From an uncultured Gemmatimonadota bacterium (GTDB lineage: Bacteria; Gemmatimonadota; Gemmatimonadetes; Gemmatimonadales; Gemmatimonadaceae): DNA of 8,639 nucleotides. This document shows, piece by piece, positions 1-7,325 of the stretch (the stretch's first letter is position 1; each line of letters opens with the position of its first letter). The notes beneath the pieces are model-generated. The model was not told the origin of the DNA. It saw only the letters and a list, made by a program, of their open reading frames with translations, and searched no databases. The position numbers were made by a program, and so were the translations under genes. The DNA lies in assembly GCA_903906325.1 (NCBI GenBank), contig CAIVJV010000270.1:1-8639 (forward strand), given 5' to 3'.

Positions 1-3000
1 CCCAGGGGTCGCGCCATAGGCATAGCACTTGCGCTGGACGAACTGATCGGCGAGCTCCTCCTCGTCGTTCCACTGACCGGTCTCGACGAGGAGGTTCACA
101 TTGGAGCCGTACGCGCCGTCAGCATTGCTGAAGACCCGCAGCGCGGCCGATTCCAGTTCACACCCCAACGCGTCCATATGCGCGAGGGTGTGCTTACGAA
201 TGAAGTTTTGCTCGATCGGCTCGTCGGCCTGCGCCGCGAGGAGCGCTGCCTCCGCCAGGAGCTTCACCTGGAGCGGGAGGAGGTCACGGAAGATCCCGGA
301 GAGCGTGCAGACCACATCGATGCGCGGCCGACCGAGCTGCTCGAGCGTGAGGAGCCGAGCCCCGACGAGACGCCCGACGGCGTCGAACCGTGGGACCGCG
401 CCCATCAGCGCGAGGACCTGCGCGATCGGCGTCCCCTCGGACTTCATGTTGTCGGTCCCCCAGAGCGCGAAGGCCACCGTCTCCGGGAGGGGATGCCCAT
501 CGGCGAGATGCCGCGCCAGCAAGACCTCCGCACGCTTCCGCCCCTCGAGCAGCGCGATCGCGCTCGGGACCTTGTAGGGATCGAAACCGTACAGGTTGCG
601 CCCCGTCGGCAGGACCGCGGGGGTCCGCACCAGATCCCCACCCGGTGCCGGCGGCACGTACCGCGCGTCGAGCGCGCGGAGGATGCCGGGGACCTCATGG
701 TCCTCGGCGAGGAGCCGATCGATCGCGTCGAGGTCGACCGCTGGCGCACCCTGCGGGAGCGATTCCCGGATCGCCTCGATGGTGTCCTGGCGCGCGGACT
801 CAGGCATCCCCTCCCCGACCACATGGAGGCCGAGCGGGATCAGCGCATACTCGAGCTCGAGGAGTTTGGATCGGACGCCGTCGATCTGCGCGCGGGCATC
901 ATCGGTCCAGCAGGGCTCCGATGCAGTGAGCTCCAGCGCCGCCGCCTGCTCCTGGATCAGCGCGACGAGGTCCGGGTTCTCCTCGGTCGACGTCCGGTAC
1001 TGTTCGAGGCTCGCCTTGAGCGAGGCGAGGTCCTTATAGAGCCCGGCGTTCGCGATCGGCGGCGTCAGGTAGCTCACCAGGGTCGCCCCACCGCGCCGCT
1101 TCGCCAACGTCCCTTCCGAGGAATTGTTGGAGGCGTAGAGGTAGATGTTCGGAAGGTCGCCGATCAGCCGCTCGGGCCAGCAGGCGTCGGTGAGGCCGAC
1201 CTGCTTCCCGGGCATGAACTCGAGTGCCCCGTGCGTGCCGAAGTGCAGGACCGCATCCGCGCCGAGATCCTCGCGGAGCCAGCGGTAGAACGCAGAGAAG
1301 GCGTGCGTCGGGGCGAAGTTCCCCTGGAAGAGGAGCCGCATCGGATCCCCTTCCCATCCGAACGCCGGCTGCACCCCGACGAAGACGTTCCCGAACCGCT
1401 CCCCCATCACGAAGAGCTCGCGCCCATTCGTGAGTTGCTTCCCAGGGGCTGCGCCCCACACCTGCTCAAGCTCTCGCAGGTGCCGTTCGCGCTGCACATG
1501 GTCGTCCACCGGGATCCGCGCATGGACGTTGGCCGGCGCACCGGTCGCCATCGCGTTCCCTTCGGTGATCATCTGGCGGAGCGCATCGGGGCTCGCCGGC
1601 AGATCCACAGCATACCCCTCGCGGTGCATCGCGCGCAGCACGTTGTAGAGCGAGGGGAAGACGGCGAGATACGCCGCGCTCCCCGTATTCCCCGCATTCG
1701 GCGGGAAGTTGAAGAGCACGATCGCGACCTTCCGCTGGCTGCGCGGGGTGCGGCGGAGCCTCACCAGCTTCGCCACGCGGTCGGCGAGCATCGCCACGCG
1801 CCCCGGGATGGGGGCCGAGGCGGCGACCGACCCAGCGGCCTTCCCCCCGAAGACCACCGGACCGATCGCGCCGTCGAGCTCAGGGATCGCCACCTGCAAC
1901 GTGGCCTGCAGGGCGTTGAGCCCACGCGGATCCTGCGCCCACTCCCCGACGGTCTGGAACTCGAGGGTCTGGAGCGAGAGATAGGGGACATCGAGCGCGC
2001 TCAGCACCGCCTGCGCCGCCTCAGCGTCATTGTATGCGGGTCCGCCGACCAGGGAGAACCCGGTCAGTGAGACCAGCGCATCGATCGTGGCCTTCGTGCT
2101 CCCACGGAGCTTCGCCTTCTGATCCAAGAAATAGGTCTCGATCGCCGCACGCGCGTCGAGGCCCGAGGCGAAGGCCGGCACCACCGTGAGCCCGCGCGCC
2201 TCGAGCGCCGCGATCACCGCATCGTAGTGCGCGGTGTTCCCGGCGAGGAGATACGACCGCCCAAGTAAGAGCCCGACCGTCCCGGCCTTCCCCTTCGCCG
2301 GAAGCTCCGCCCGCTTCTCCGAGATCCCACGTCCGTCGAGCGTGGGATGATAGCACCCGACCTCGGGATAGATCTCGGGATCCCCGACGGTGACGGCGCC
2401 CTTATACACGGCACGCGGCCCAGCCGCGTACCGATTCACGAGCAGCCGGACCATATTCGCGATGTTCACATCGGACCCAGCCAGCCAGTACTGCATCAGC
2501 AGGAACCAGGCCCGGACATCCTGCGCGGTCCCCGGGATGAAGCGGAGGAGCTTGGGCAGCTGCCGCAGCATCGTGAGCTGCCGCTCCCCCGCCGACTTCC
2601 CATCCTTGCGCTCCCCCCGCAACCGCTTGAGCAGCGCGATCGGCGACCAGGGCGAGCGGTTCCCCTCCTCCCTCATGGAGAAGCCGCCAAGCGTCGTGAG
2701 CCGCACGAGCTCGTTCACGCAGAGCATGCAGACGGTGGCATCGGCCGCCTCCCGACGCGCGGCGATCGCCTCCCGGACCGGCCCGGCTGATTCCTCGGTG
2801 AAGAGCTGCGTCGCGATCACGAGGTCGGCCGTGGCGATATCGGCGGTCGCACGGGCCACCGCCTCGGGATCGGTCGCGAAATCCGCCGCCACATGCATCC
2901 GGAGCGTCAGAGCCGGGAGATCCGCGGCGAGCATCTGCTGCGCGCGCCCGAACGCATCGGCGAGGTGCGCATCGAGCGTCACCACGACCACATGGATCGG

Positions 3001-3030
3001 CACGGCCGCGGCGGCGCGCTTACTTGCCAT
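1..3030 (-). CDS. bchH: Magnesium chelatase large subunit BchH (3' end cut off by window edge)
   Basis: BchH is the porphyrin-binding subunit of Mg-protoporphyrin IX chelatase. With BchI and BchD (not in this window) it inserts Mg2+ into protoporphyrin IX, the committed step to bacteriochlorophyll. The frame is open for exactly 1010 codons from ATG at 3030 to the window edge; the family usually has about 1200-1300 residues, so the C-terminal part lies outside. The start reads MASKRAAAAVPIHVVVVTLD. Recognisable family stretches include LLGRSYLLAGNTAHYDAV near residue 260, HFGTHGALEFMPGKQVG at about 596-612, and ETGQWNDEEELADQF just before the edge; the second matches the conserved His/Glu-containing region of BchH/CobN proteins. 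A GAAGG Shine-Dalgarno lies 6 bases upstream (3037-3041), inside the end of bchB. The start overlaps bchB by 11 bases, implying translational coupling. CobN is the main alternative, but the operon context and N-terminus favour BchH. Confidence 0.97.
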   Translation of the reverse strand, partial: MASKRAAAAVPIHVVVVTLDAHLADAFGRAQQMLAADLPALTLRMHVAADFATDPEAVARATADIATADLVIATQLFTEESAGPVREAIAARREAADATVCMLCVNELVRLTTLGGFSMREEGNRSPWSPIALLKRLRGERKDGKSAGERQLTMLRQLPKLLRFIPGTAQDVRAWFLLMQYWLAGSDVNIANMVRLLVNRYAAGPRAVYKGAVTVGDPEIYPEVGCYHPTLDGRGISEKRAELPAKGKAGTVGLLLGRSYLLAGNTAHYDAVIAALEARGLTVVPAFASGLDARAAIETYFLDQKAKLRGSTKATIDALVSLTGFSLVGGPAYNDAEAAQAVLSALDVPYLSLQTLEFQTVGEWAQDPRGLNALQATLQVAIPELDGAIGPVVFGGKAAGSVAASAPIPGRVAMLADRVAKLVRLRRTPRSQRKVAIVLFNFPPNAGNTGSAAYLAVFPSLYNVLRAMHREGYAVDLPASPDALRQMITEGNAMATGAPANVHARIPVDDHVQRERHLRELEQVWGAAPGKQLTNGRELFVMGERFGNVFVGVQPAFGWEGDPMRLLFQGNFAPTHAFSAFYRWLREDLGADAVLHFGTHGALEFMPGKQVGLTDACWPERLIGDLPNIYLYASNNSSEGTLAKRRGGATLVSYLTPPIANAGLYKDLASLKASLEQYRTSTEENPDLVALIQEQAAALELTASEPCWTDDARAQIDGVRSKLLELEYALIPLGLHVVGEGMPESARQDTIEAIRESLPQGAPAVDLDAIDRLLAEDHEVPGILRALDARYVPPAPGGDLVRTPAVLPTGRNLYGFDPYKVPSAIALLEGRKRAEVLLARHLADGHPLPETVAFALWGTDNMKSEGTPIAQVLALMGAVPRFDAVGRLVGARLLTLEQLGRPRIDVVCTLSGIFRDLLPLQVKLLAEAALLAAQADEPIEQNFIRKHTLAHMDALGCELESAALRVFSNADGAYGSNVNLLVETGQWNDEEELADQFVQRKCYAYGATPG

Positions 3031-4603
3031 AGTGCGCCTTCGCCTCATACAGCGTCGTCACGTCGATCCGCGAGATCCCTCGCTCGGCGGCGAAGCGCTC
3101 CGTGTTGGCCCGCGCCTTCTTCCGGACGAAGAAGGGGATCTTCTTGAGCTCCTTCTCCCCCTCGGGGGTCCAGGCCGGCAGGGCGGGATCCGCGGCCAGG
3201 GTCACCGTCGCGACTGAGGCCGGCGCCTCCAAGACCACTGTGGTCCCAGCGGTGGTCGGGGTGGATGGCGATCCGCCACGCGCCCCGAGATGACTCCCCG
3301 CCTCCCCGAACTCGAAGTCCTCGCTGAACATCGTGATCAGATGCTCCTCGAGGCCCATCATCAGGGGATGGACCCACGCATCGAAGATCACATTCGCCCC
3401 TTCCCACCCCATCTGCGGGCTGTACCGCGCGGGGACATCCTGCACATGGAACGGGCCGGAGATCACCGCACAGGGGATGTGCAGGCGCTTGGCGATATGC
3501 CGCTCCATCTGGGTCCCGAGCACGAGCTCGGGCGCGGCCTTGGTGATCGCCTCCTCGACGGCGAGATAGTCGTCGCAGATCAGCGCCTCGAGCCCGTACT
3601 GCTGCGCGGCCTCGCGCACCTCGCGCGCCATCTCACGAGAGTAGGTCCCGAGCCCGACGACCTCGAAGCCGAGCTCGTCGCGAGCGATCCGCGCCGCCGC
3701 GATCGCATGCGTGGCATCGCCGAAGACGAAGACCCGCTTGCCGGTGAGATAGGTCGAGTCGACCGAGCGGGAGTACCAAGGGAGCCGCGCCGCCGGGGAC
3801 TCGAGCGCCGCCCGGACATCGACGCCGAGCGCCGTCCCGACCTCCGTCAGGAAGTCACGGGTCGCCCCGACGCCGATCGGCACGGTCCGGATCATCGGCA
3901 TCTGATGCACCCGCTGGAGCCAGGCCGCGGTGGTATAGGCGATCTCCCCGTACAGCACGACATTCGCGTCGGCATCGGTGAGGGTCGCCAGCGCCTCCGG
4001 GGTGGCGTCGAGCGGTGCCACGACATGCACGTCGACGCCGATCGTCCGCAGGAGCTCACGGACCTCACGCACATCGTCGCGGCAGCGGAAGCCGAGCGCG
4101 GTGGCGCCGAGGAGATTCACCCGGGGACGACGCCCTGCGCGCTCGGGCCGCGGACGGGCGGTGGCGCCGATCAGGGTCCGCGTCAGATGGTAGAAGGTCT
4201 CCGAGGCGCCCCAGTTCTCCTTCTTGGAATACGAGGGGAGTTCGAGGGGCACGACCGGGATCGGGAGTTGCATCCCCATCGCGAGCGCCCCCGCCTGATC
4301 CTGGATCAGCTCCGCGGTGCACGACTCGCCGACCAAGAGCGCGCGCGGCTTGAACCGCGCATAGGCCTCCTGCACCGCCGTCACCACGAGGTTCGCGGTG
4401 TCCCCTCCGAGGTCCCGTGCCTGGAAGGTGGTGTAGGTCACCGGGGGCCGCGCGGACCGACGCTCGATCATCGTGAAGAGGAGATCGGCATAGGTGTCGC
4501 CCTGTGGCGCGTGCAACACGTAGTGCACCCCCTCCATCGACGTGGCGACCCGCATCGCGCCGACATGCGGTGGGCCCTCATACGTCCAGAGCGTGAGTTG
4601 CAT
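3020..4603 (-). CDS. bchB: Light-independent protochlorophyllide reductase subunit B
   Basis: BchB forms the catalytic heterotetramer with BchN and, fed electrons by the BchL ATPase, reduces the C17=C18 bond of protochlorophyllide. This is a nitrogenase-like enzyme. The 527-residue length is typical. Asp36 (in HAPQGDTYAD) falls at the position known in the Rhodobacter capsulatus enzyme as the single Asp ligand of the NB [4Fe-4S] cluster. Other family stretches are GESCTAEL (92-99), SVDSTYLTGKRVFVFGDATH (280-299), GTQMERHIAKRL (363-374), and PARYSPQMGWEGANVIFDAW followed by VHPL (391-414). The C-terminus carries the IPFFVRKKARANTERFA helix region (489-505) typical of BchB/ChlB. Residues about 433-478 form a Ser/Thr/Pro/Ala-rich linker, a variable segment in this family. 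An AAGGT Shine-Dalgarno sits 7 bases upstream (4611-4615). The gap to bchN is 3 bases. Confidence 0.98.
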   Translation of the reverse strand: MQLTLWTYEGPPHVGAMRVATSMEGVHYVLHAPQGDTYADLLFTMIERRSARPPVTYTTFQARDLGGDTANLVVTAVQEAYARFKPRALLVGESCTAELIQDQAGALAMGMQLPIPVVPLELPSYSKKENWGASETFYHLTRTLIGATARPRPERAGRRPRVNLLGATALGFRCRDDVREVRELLRTIGVDVHVVAPLDATPEALATLTDADANVVLYGEIAYTTAAWLQRVHQMPMIRTVPIGVGATRDFLTEVGTALGVDVRAALESPAARLPWYSRSVDSTYLTGKRVFVFGDATHAIAAARIARDELGFEVVGLGTYSREMAREVREAAQQYGLEALICDDYLAVEEAITKAAPELVLGTQMERHIAKRLHIPCAVISGPFHVQDVPARYSPQMGWEGANVIFDAWVHPLMMGLEEHLITMFSEDFEFGEAGSHLGARGGSPSTPTTAGTTVVLEAPASVATVTLAADPALPAWTPEGEKELKKIPFFVRKKARANTERFAAERGISRIDVTTLYEAKAHYGK

Positions 4604-4606
4604 CGC

Positions 4607-5887
4607 TCAGACCTTGAGGCGCGCGATGCGCTGCAGGGGACGAGCGAAGAGCTCCGCGAGATCTCCCGCCTGATCGAATCCGTGGATCGGCGAGAAGACG
4701 AGCTCGATGCTCCACTTGGTGCGGAGCCCCTCCGCCTCCAATGGATTCGCGAGCCCGAGCCCACAGATCGTGAGGTCGGGCCGCGCGGCGAGGCACCGAT
4801 CGAGCTGCTTCTCGACATCCTGCCCCTCGGCGAGCTGCGTCGCCGGGACGAGCGGGAGCTCGGCGGCCACCAACGCCCGATCGAGATAGGGGGTGCCGAC
4901 CTCGAGCAGCTCGACCCCGAGTTCGCGAGCGAGGAATCGGGCGAGCGGGATCTCGAGCTGCGAGTCGGGGAAGAAGAAGAGCCGCTTCCCTTCCAACGTC
5001 GGGCGGTAGCGAGCCACCGCGGTGCGCGCCCGCTGTGCCGGCGCCGCGATCGCGCTCGCGAAGCGCTCGGGCGCGATGCCGAACGCCTCCGCGGCGGCCC
5101 GGAGCCAGGCGGTGGTCCCCTCGACCCCGAGCGGATAGGGTGCCGAGAGCAGCGTGGCCCCGCGGCTCTGGAGCGCACGGGCCGTCTCGTTGAGGAAGGG
5201 CTGCGCGAGGAGGAGCCGCGTCCCGGCGCCGATGGCGGGCAACTGCGTCGCGCGGCGCGGCGGGAAGAACTGCACCGGGATCCCCAGCTCGGCGAAGATC
5301 CGTCCGAACTGATCCTCCACCACATCGGCGAGCGTGCCACAGACGAGGACGCTCTCCTGCGTCGCCGGCGCCTCGGGCAGCACGGGGACGAGCGCCTTGA
5401 GGCAGGCGTCCTCGCCCTGCGTGAACGTCGTCTCGATCCCGCTCCCCGAGTAGTTCAGGATCCGGACCCGTCCGGCGTATTCCCCACCGAGCCGCTCAGC
5501 GGCCCGACCGAGGTCGAGCTTGATCACCTCGCTCGGGCAGGAGCCGACGAGGAAGAGGGTCGTGATGTCGGGGCGCCGCGCGAGCAGCTCGCGCACGACG
5601 CGATCGAGCTCCTCATTGCAGTCCGCCATCCCCGCGAGGTCGCGGTCGCCGAGGATCGCCGTCGCGAAGCGCGGCTCCGCGAAGATCATCACGCCGGCGG
5701 CGGATTGGATCAGATGCGCACAGGTGCGCGACCCCACCACGAGGAAGAAGGCATCCTGCATCTTCCGATGGAGCCAGACGATCCCCGTGAGACCGCAGAA
5801 GACCTCGCGCTGGCCGCGCTCGCGGAGGACCGGCGCCTCGACGCACCCGGTCGCGGCATTCATGACGGGAAGCGCGGTCCCGGTCAT
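4607..5887 (-). CDS. bchN: Light-independent protochlorophyllide reductase subunit N
   Basis: BchN is the partner of BchB in the dark-operative protochlorophyllide oxidoreductase; together they hold the NB [4Fe-4S] cluster and the substrate site. The product is 426 residues, a normal length. Cys31 (EVFCGLTG), Cys56 (GSRTCAHL) and Cys117 (LVGSCPSE) match the known ligand cysteines 26, 51 and 112 of the R. capsulatus protein, all with the same +5 offset, so the cluster site looks complete. The stretch NYSGSGIETTFTQGEDACL is also characteristic. The frame is open further upstream to 6439, but that part is antisense-free shadow of bchF. ATG at 5887 is preferred because it overlaps the bchF stop as ATGA and follows an AGGGG Shine-Dalgarno at 5895-5899 with a 7-base spacer. 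It is translated as part of bchFNBH. Confidence 0.97.
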   Translation of the reverse strand: MTGTALPVMNAATGCVEAPVLRERGQREVFCGLTGIVWLHRKMQDAFFLVVGSRTCAHLIQSAAGVMIFAEPRFATAILGDRDLAGMADCNEELDRVVRELLARRPDITTLFLVGSCPSEVIKLDLGRAAERLGGEYAGRVRILNYSGSGIETTFTQGEDACLKALVPVLPEAPATQESVLVCGTLADVVEDQFGRIFAELGIPVQFFPPRRATQLPAIGAGTRLLLAQPFLNETARALQSRGATLLSAPYPLGVEGTTAWLRAAAEAFGIAPERFASAIAAPAQRARTAVARYRPTLEGKRLFFFPDSQLEIPLARFLARELGVELLEVGTPYLDRALVAAELPLVPATQLAEGQDVEKQLDRCLAARPDLTICGLGLANPLEAEGLRTKWSIELVFSPIHGFDQAGDLAELFARPLQRIARLKV

Positions 5888-6405
5888 GCGGTGACCCCTA
5901 CTATAGAAGAGGCACTCGACGGACGGCCCGACCGCTGGGTCGCCTCCTGGAGACGGGCCGCGCGCAGTTTGAGCACGAACTGCACCGCATTGATCACATA
6001 GGCGGCGTAGGCGACGAGCGCCAACAGCATCCGCCCGCGGACGGTCAGGGACTCGGTGAGGAGCGCCGCGACATAGGCGAGATGCAGCGCGATCACCCCC
6101 ATCGAGACGACGTCCTCCCAGAAGAAGGGCTTGGCGAAGAGCCACTCGTCGAAGACCACCTTCTCCCAGATGGAGCCGGTGACCATGATCAGCAGGAGGA
6201 CGCCGGTCTTGATGAGGACCGAGAGGTTGGCGATGGCGAGCCCCTGGCCGGTGGCGAGATACCGGAGGACGAGGGCGGCCGAGACGATGCAGACGAGGAA
6301 CTGCAGGGGCGCGAGGATCCCTTGGACGAGCGTCCACCGTGTGGCATCGCGGCGCGCGCGTTGCTCCGAGGTGTACAGTCCGATTGACGCGGTAGGTGCT
6401 GACAC
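5884..6405 (-). CDS. bchF: 3-vinyl bacteriochlorophyllide hydratase BchF
   Basis: BchF is the membrane enzyme that adds water to the 3-vinyl group of (bacterio)chlorophyllide, giving the 3-hydroxyethyl intermediate of bacteriochlorophyll a. From the GTG at 6405 the product is 173 residues, in the family's usual 160-175 range. The near-N-terminal stretch LYTSEQRARRDATRWTLVQG (10-29) and IWEKVVFDEWLFAKPFFWED (79-98) are strong family signatures. Hydrophobic segments at about 29-51, 60-79, 97-117 and 125-146 suggest four membrane helices; the tail is polar. I chose GTG because an AGGGG Shine-Dalgarno lies 5 bases upstream (6411-6415). A longer reading from TTG at 6504 would put the start codon inside the operator and the -35 box, and adds 33 residues without family character. 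First gene of the bchFNBH operon, with its stop overlapping the bchN start by 4 bases. Confidence 0.95.
   Translation of the reverse strand: MSAPTASIGLYTSEQRARRDATRWTLVQGILAPLQFLVCIVSAALVLRYLATGQGLAIANLSVLIKTGVLLLIMVTGSIWEKVVFDEWLFAKPFFWEDVVSMGVIALHLAYVAALLTESLTVRGRMLLALVAYAAYVINAVQFVLKLRAARLQEATQRSGRPSSASSIVGVTA
5895..5899 (-). promoter_or_regulatory. Ribosome binding site of bchN
   Basis: AGGGG on the minus strand lies 7 bases before the ATG at 5887, inside the last codons of bchF. It supports this start over any upstream in-frame codon. Confidence 0.7.
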
Positions 6406-6410
6406 GTCGA

Positions 6411-6415
6411 CCCCT
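6411..6415 (-). promoter_or_regulatory. Ribosome binding site of bchF
   Basis: AGGGG on the minus strand lies 5 bases before the GTG at 6405. It decides the bchF start in favour of this GTG over the upstream TTG. The same AGGGGTC string precedes bchN. Confidence 0.7.
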
Positions 6416-6428
6416 GGGGTGAGCGAAT

Positions 6429-6445
6429 TGTCCGGCCACTGGACA
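6429..6445. promoter_or_regulatory. Additional TGT...ACA dyad in the bchF leader
   Basis: The arms TGTCC (6429-6433) and GGACA (6441-6445) form a perfect 5-base inverted repeat, giving TGT-N11-ACA. The spacing is one base short of the classical PpsR site. It lies between the predicted bchF transcription start and its GTG codon, about 78 bases from the centre of the main operator. It may be an auxiliary repressor site or chance. Confidence 0.35.
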
Positions 6446-6474
6446 TCGACCGGACCGAGGAAAGGATCCCTAGG

Positions 6475-6504
6475 ATATTTGGCGCCTTTTGGCAGTTCTG
6501 TCAA
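6475..6504 (-). promoter_or_regulatory. Predicted bchFNBH promoter
   Basis: Read on the minus strand, a perfect TTGACA -35 box (6504-6499) is followed after 18 bases by AAATAT (6480-6475), a 3-of-6 match to the -10 consensus. Transcription would begin near 6468, leaving a leader of about 60 bases before the GTG of bchF. The -35 box is the left arm of the operator, so a bound repressor would block polymerase directly. The -10 assignment is the weaker part. Confidence 0.55.
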
Positions 6505-6532
6505 TACAAGTTTACGTCAATTGCTCTTGACA
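6499..6532. promoter_or_regulatory. Symmetric double PpsR-type operator
   Basis: The sequence reads TGT-N12-ACGT-N12-ACA. It can be parsed as two PpsR sites of the form TGT-N12-ACA, each with one mismatch (TGT-N12-ACG at 6499-6516 and CGT-N12-ACA at 6515-6532), overlapping by the central CG. The outer 7-base arms, CTGTCAA (6498-6504) and TTGACAG (6527-6533), are perfect inverted repeats. The site lies between the divergent bchF and aerR genes, and the ppsR gene itself is encoded two genes away, which fits PpsR binding. Binding is inferred from the motif. Confidence 0.8.
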
Positions 6533-6555
6533 GGCTGACGGGCGGATGACACTAT
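6527..6555 (+). promoter_or_regulatory. Predicted aerR-ppsR promoter
   Basis: A perfect TTGACA -35 box (6527-6532) is followed after 17 bases by CACTAT (6550-6555), a weak -10 match. Start of transcription would be near 6562, giving a leader of about 38 bases before ATG 6600. The -35 box is the right arm of the operator, which suggests that PpsR represses its own operon. The two opposed -35 boxes are 22 bases apart. Confidence 0.5.
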
Positions 6556-6599
6556 GGATGGGTAGTCGCCGGGGTCTCGCCCCCCTACCTGGTGGTCCA

Positions 6600-7280
6600 A
6601 TGACGCAGCAGTCGAGCACGACGTCGAGCACGACGGAGGCGCTGATCTCCGAGTTCACCCTCGCCCTCCTCTCGGCGGACGAGAGCGCGGCGGGCGACCT
6701 GATGCGCGGGCTCCTCGCGCGTGGCACCTCCCCGGAAGCGGTCTTCGAGGACCTCTTCGCCCCGGCGGCCCGCCGGCTGGGCGAGATGTGGGAGACCGAT
6801 GACTGCTCCTTCTATGAAGTGACCATCGGCTCAGGTCGCATCCAGTGCCTGATGCGGGAGCTCGCCGCCCAGCTCACCGCCCCCACCCGCTTCGGCGGCA
6901 CGGGACGCGTCATCCTCTCCCTCGCCCCAGGGGAACAGCACTCACTCGGCATGATGATCGTCGCCGAGCATCTCCTTCGTGACGGATGGGATGTCCATTT
7001 CTTGTCCAGCTATAATGACGAGTATTTACTAGACAAGGTCCAAGAAACGCGTTACGATTGTGTCGGATTCTCGATTTCTTGCACCAAGCACCTCGCCGGA
7101 CTCGCCCGTGACATCAAGCGAATCCGACAGATGTCAACCAACCGAGACATCCGGATCGTCGTCGGTGGGCCGCTGGTCACCAAAGACCCTACGATCGTCG
7201 CGCGTGTCGGCGCTGACGGTCACGCGGTCAATGGCGCCATGGCGGTCACCGAGGCGCGCCGGCTCTGCTCCCTCGCCTGA
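6600..7280 (+). CDS. aerR: AerR-like B12-binding regulator of photosynthesis genes (PpsR antirepressor)
   Basis: AerR proteins bind cobalamin and, after light exposure, act on the repressor PpsR/CrtJ to relieve repression of photosynthesis genes. The 226-residue product has an N-terminal helical bundle (about 12-92), with GEMWETDDCSFYEVTIGSGR (61-80) typical of the family and Trp64 near the expected cobalamin face. A B12-binding domain follows: E112-Q-H114-S-L-G117 is the E/D-x-H-x-x-G motif with the lower-ligand His, then SISCTKHL (158-165) and VVGGP (187-191). The W-x9-EH motif of CarH photoreceptors is not kept; Val-Thr stands there, as I recall for the AerR group. ATG at 6600 is preferred since the predicted promoter overlaps the earlier in-frame ATGs at 6546 and 6558, but its Shine-Dalgarno is weak. 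Residues 5-12 are a duplicated SSTT. A patch around 7001-7080 is unusually AT-rich. ppsR follows after 45 bases in the same frame. Confidence 0.9.
   Translation: MTQQSSTTSSTTEALISEFTLALLSADESAAGDLMRGLLARGTSPEAVFEDLFAPAARRLGEMWETDDCSFYEVTIGSGRIQCLMRELAAQLTAPTRFGGTGRVILSLAPGEQHSLGMMIVAEHLLRDGWDVHFLSSYNDEYLLDKVQETRYDCVGFSISCTKHLAGLARDIKRIRQMSTNRDIRIVVGGPLVTKDPTIVARVGADGHAVNGAMAVTEARRLCSLA
6611..6635 (+). repeat. 12-base tandem duplication in the aerR 5' end
   Basis: The 12-base unit TCGAGCACGACG occurs twice in a row (6612-6623 and 6624-6635), with one more matching base on the left. In frame it encodes SSTT-SSTT at residues 5-12 of AerR. It is a perfect repeat, so it looks like a recent slippage or duplication event in a disordered N-terminus. 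Confidence 0.85.
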
Positions 7281-7325
7281 CCAATCGCTTCCTCACCTCG
7301 CATCGGTGCGCAGGCACCTCCTCTC

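Noticed and set aside
178..2070. A 630-codon open frame on the plus strand, antisense to bchH
   Set aside because: Same reasoning: the minus strand has the conserved BchH sequence without interruption, and the plus-strand product is low-complexity and charged.
3290..6001. A 903-codon open frame on the plus strand, antisense to bchB and bchN
   Set aside because: The minus strand encodes unmistakable BchB and BchN. The plus-strand frame is Arg/Glu/Pro/Leu-rich with no recognisable family, as expected of an antisense shadow in GC-rich coding DNA.
5888..6439. A 5' extension of bchN back to 6439
   Set aside because: It overlaps the whole of bchF in another frame, lacks family similarity, and the ATG at 5887 has a good Shine-Dalgarno and the typical ATGA coupling.
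7281..7325. Possible terminator or promoter between aerR and ppsR
   Set aside because: The 45-base gap has no hairpin with a T tract and no convincing promoter hexamers, so cotranscription is the simpler reading.
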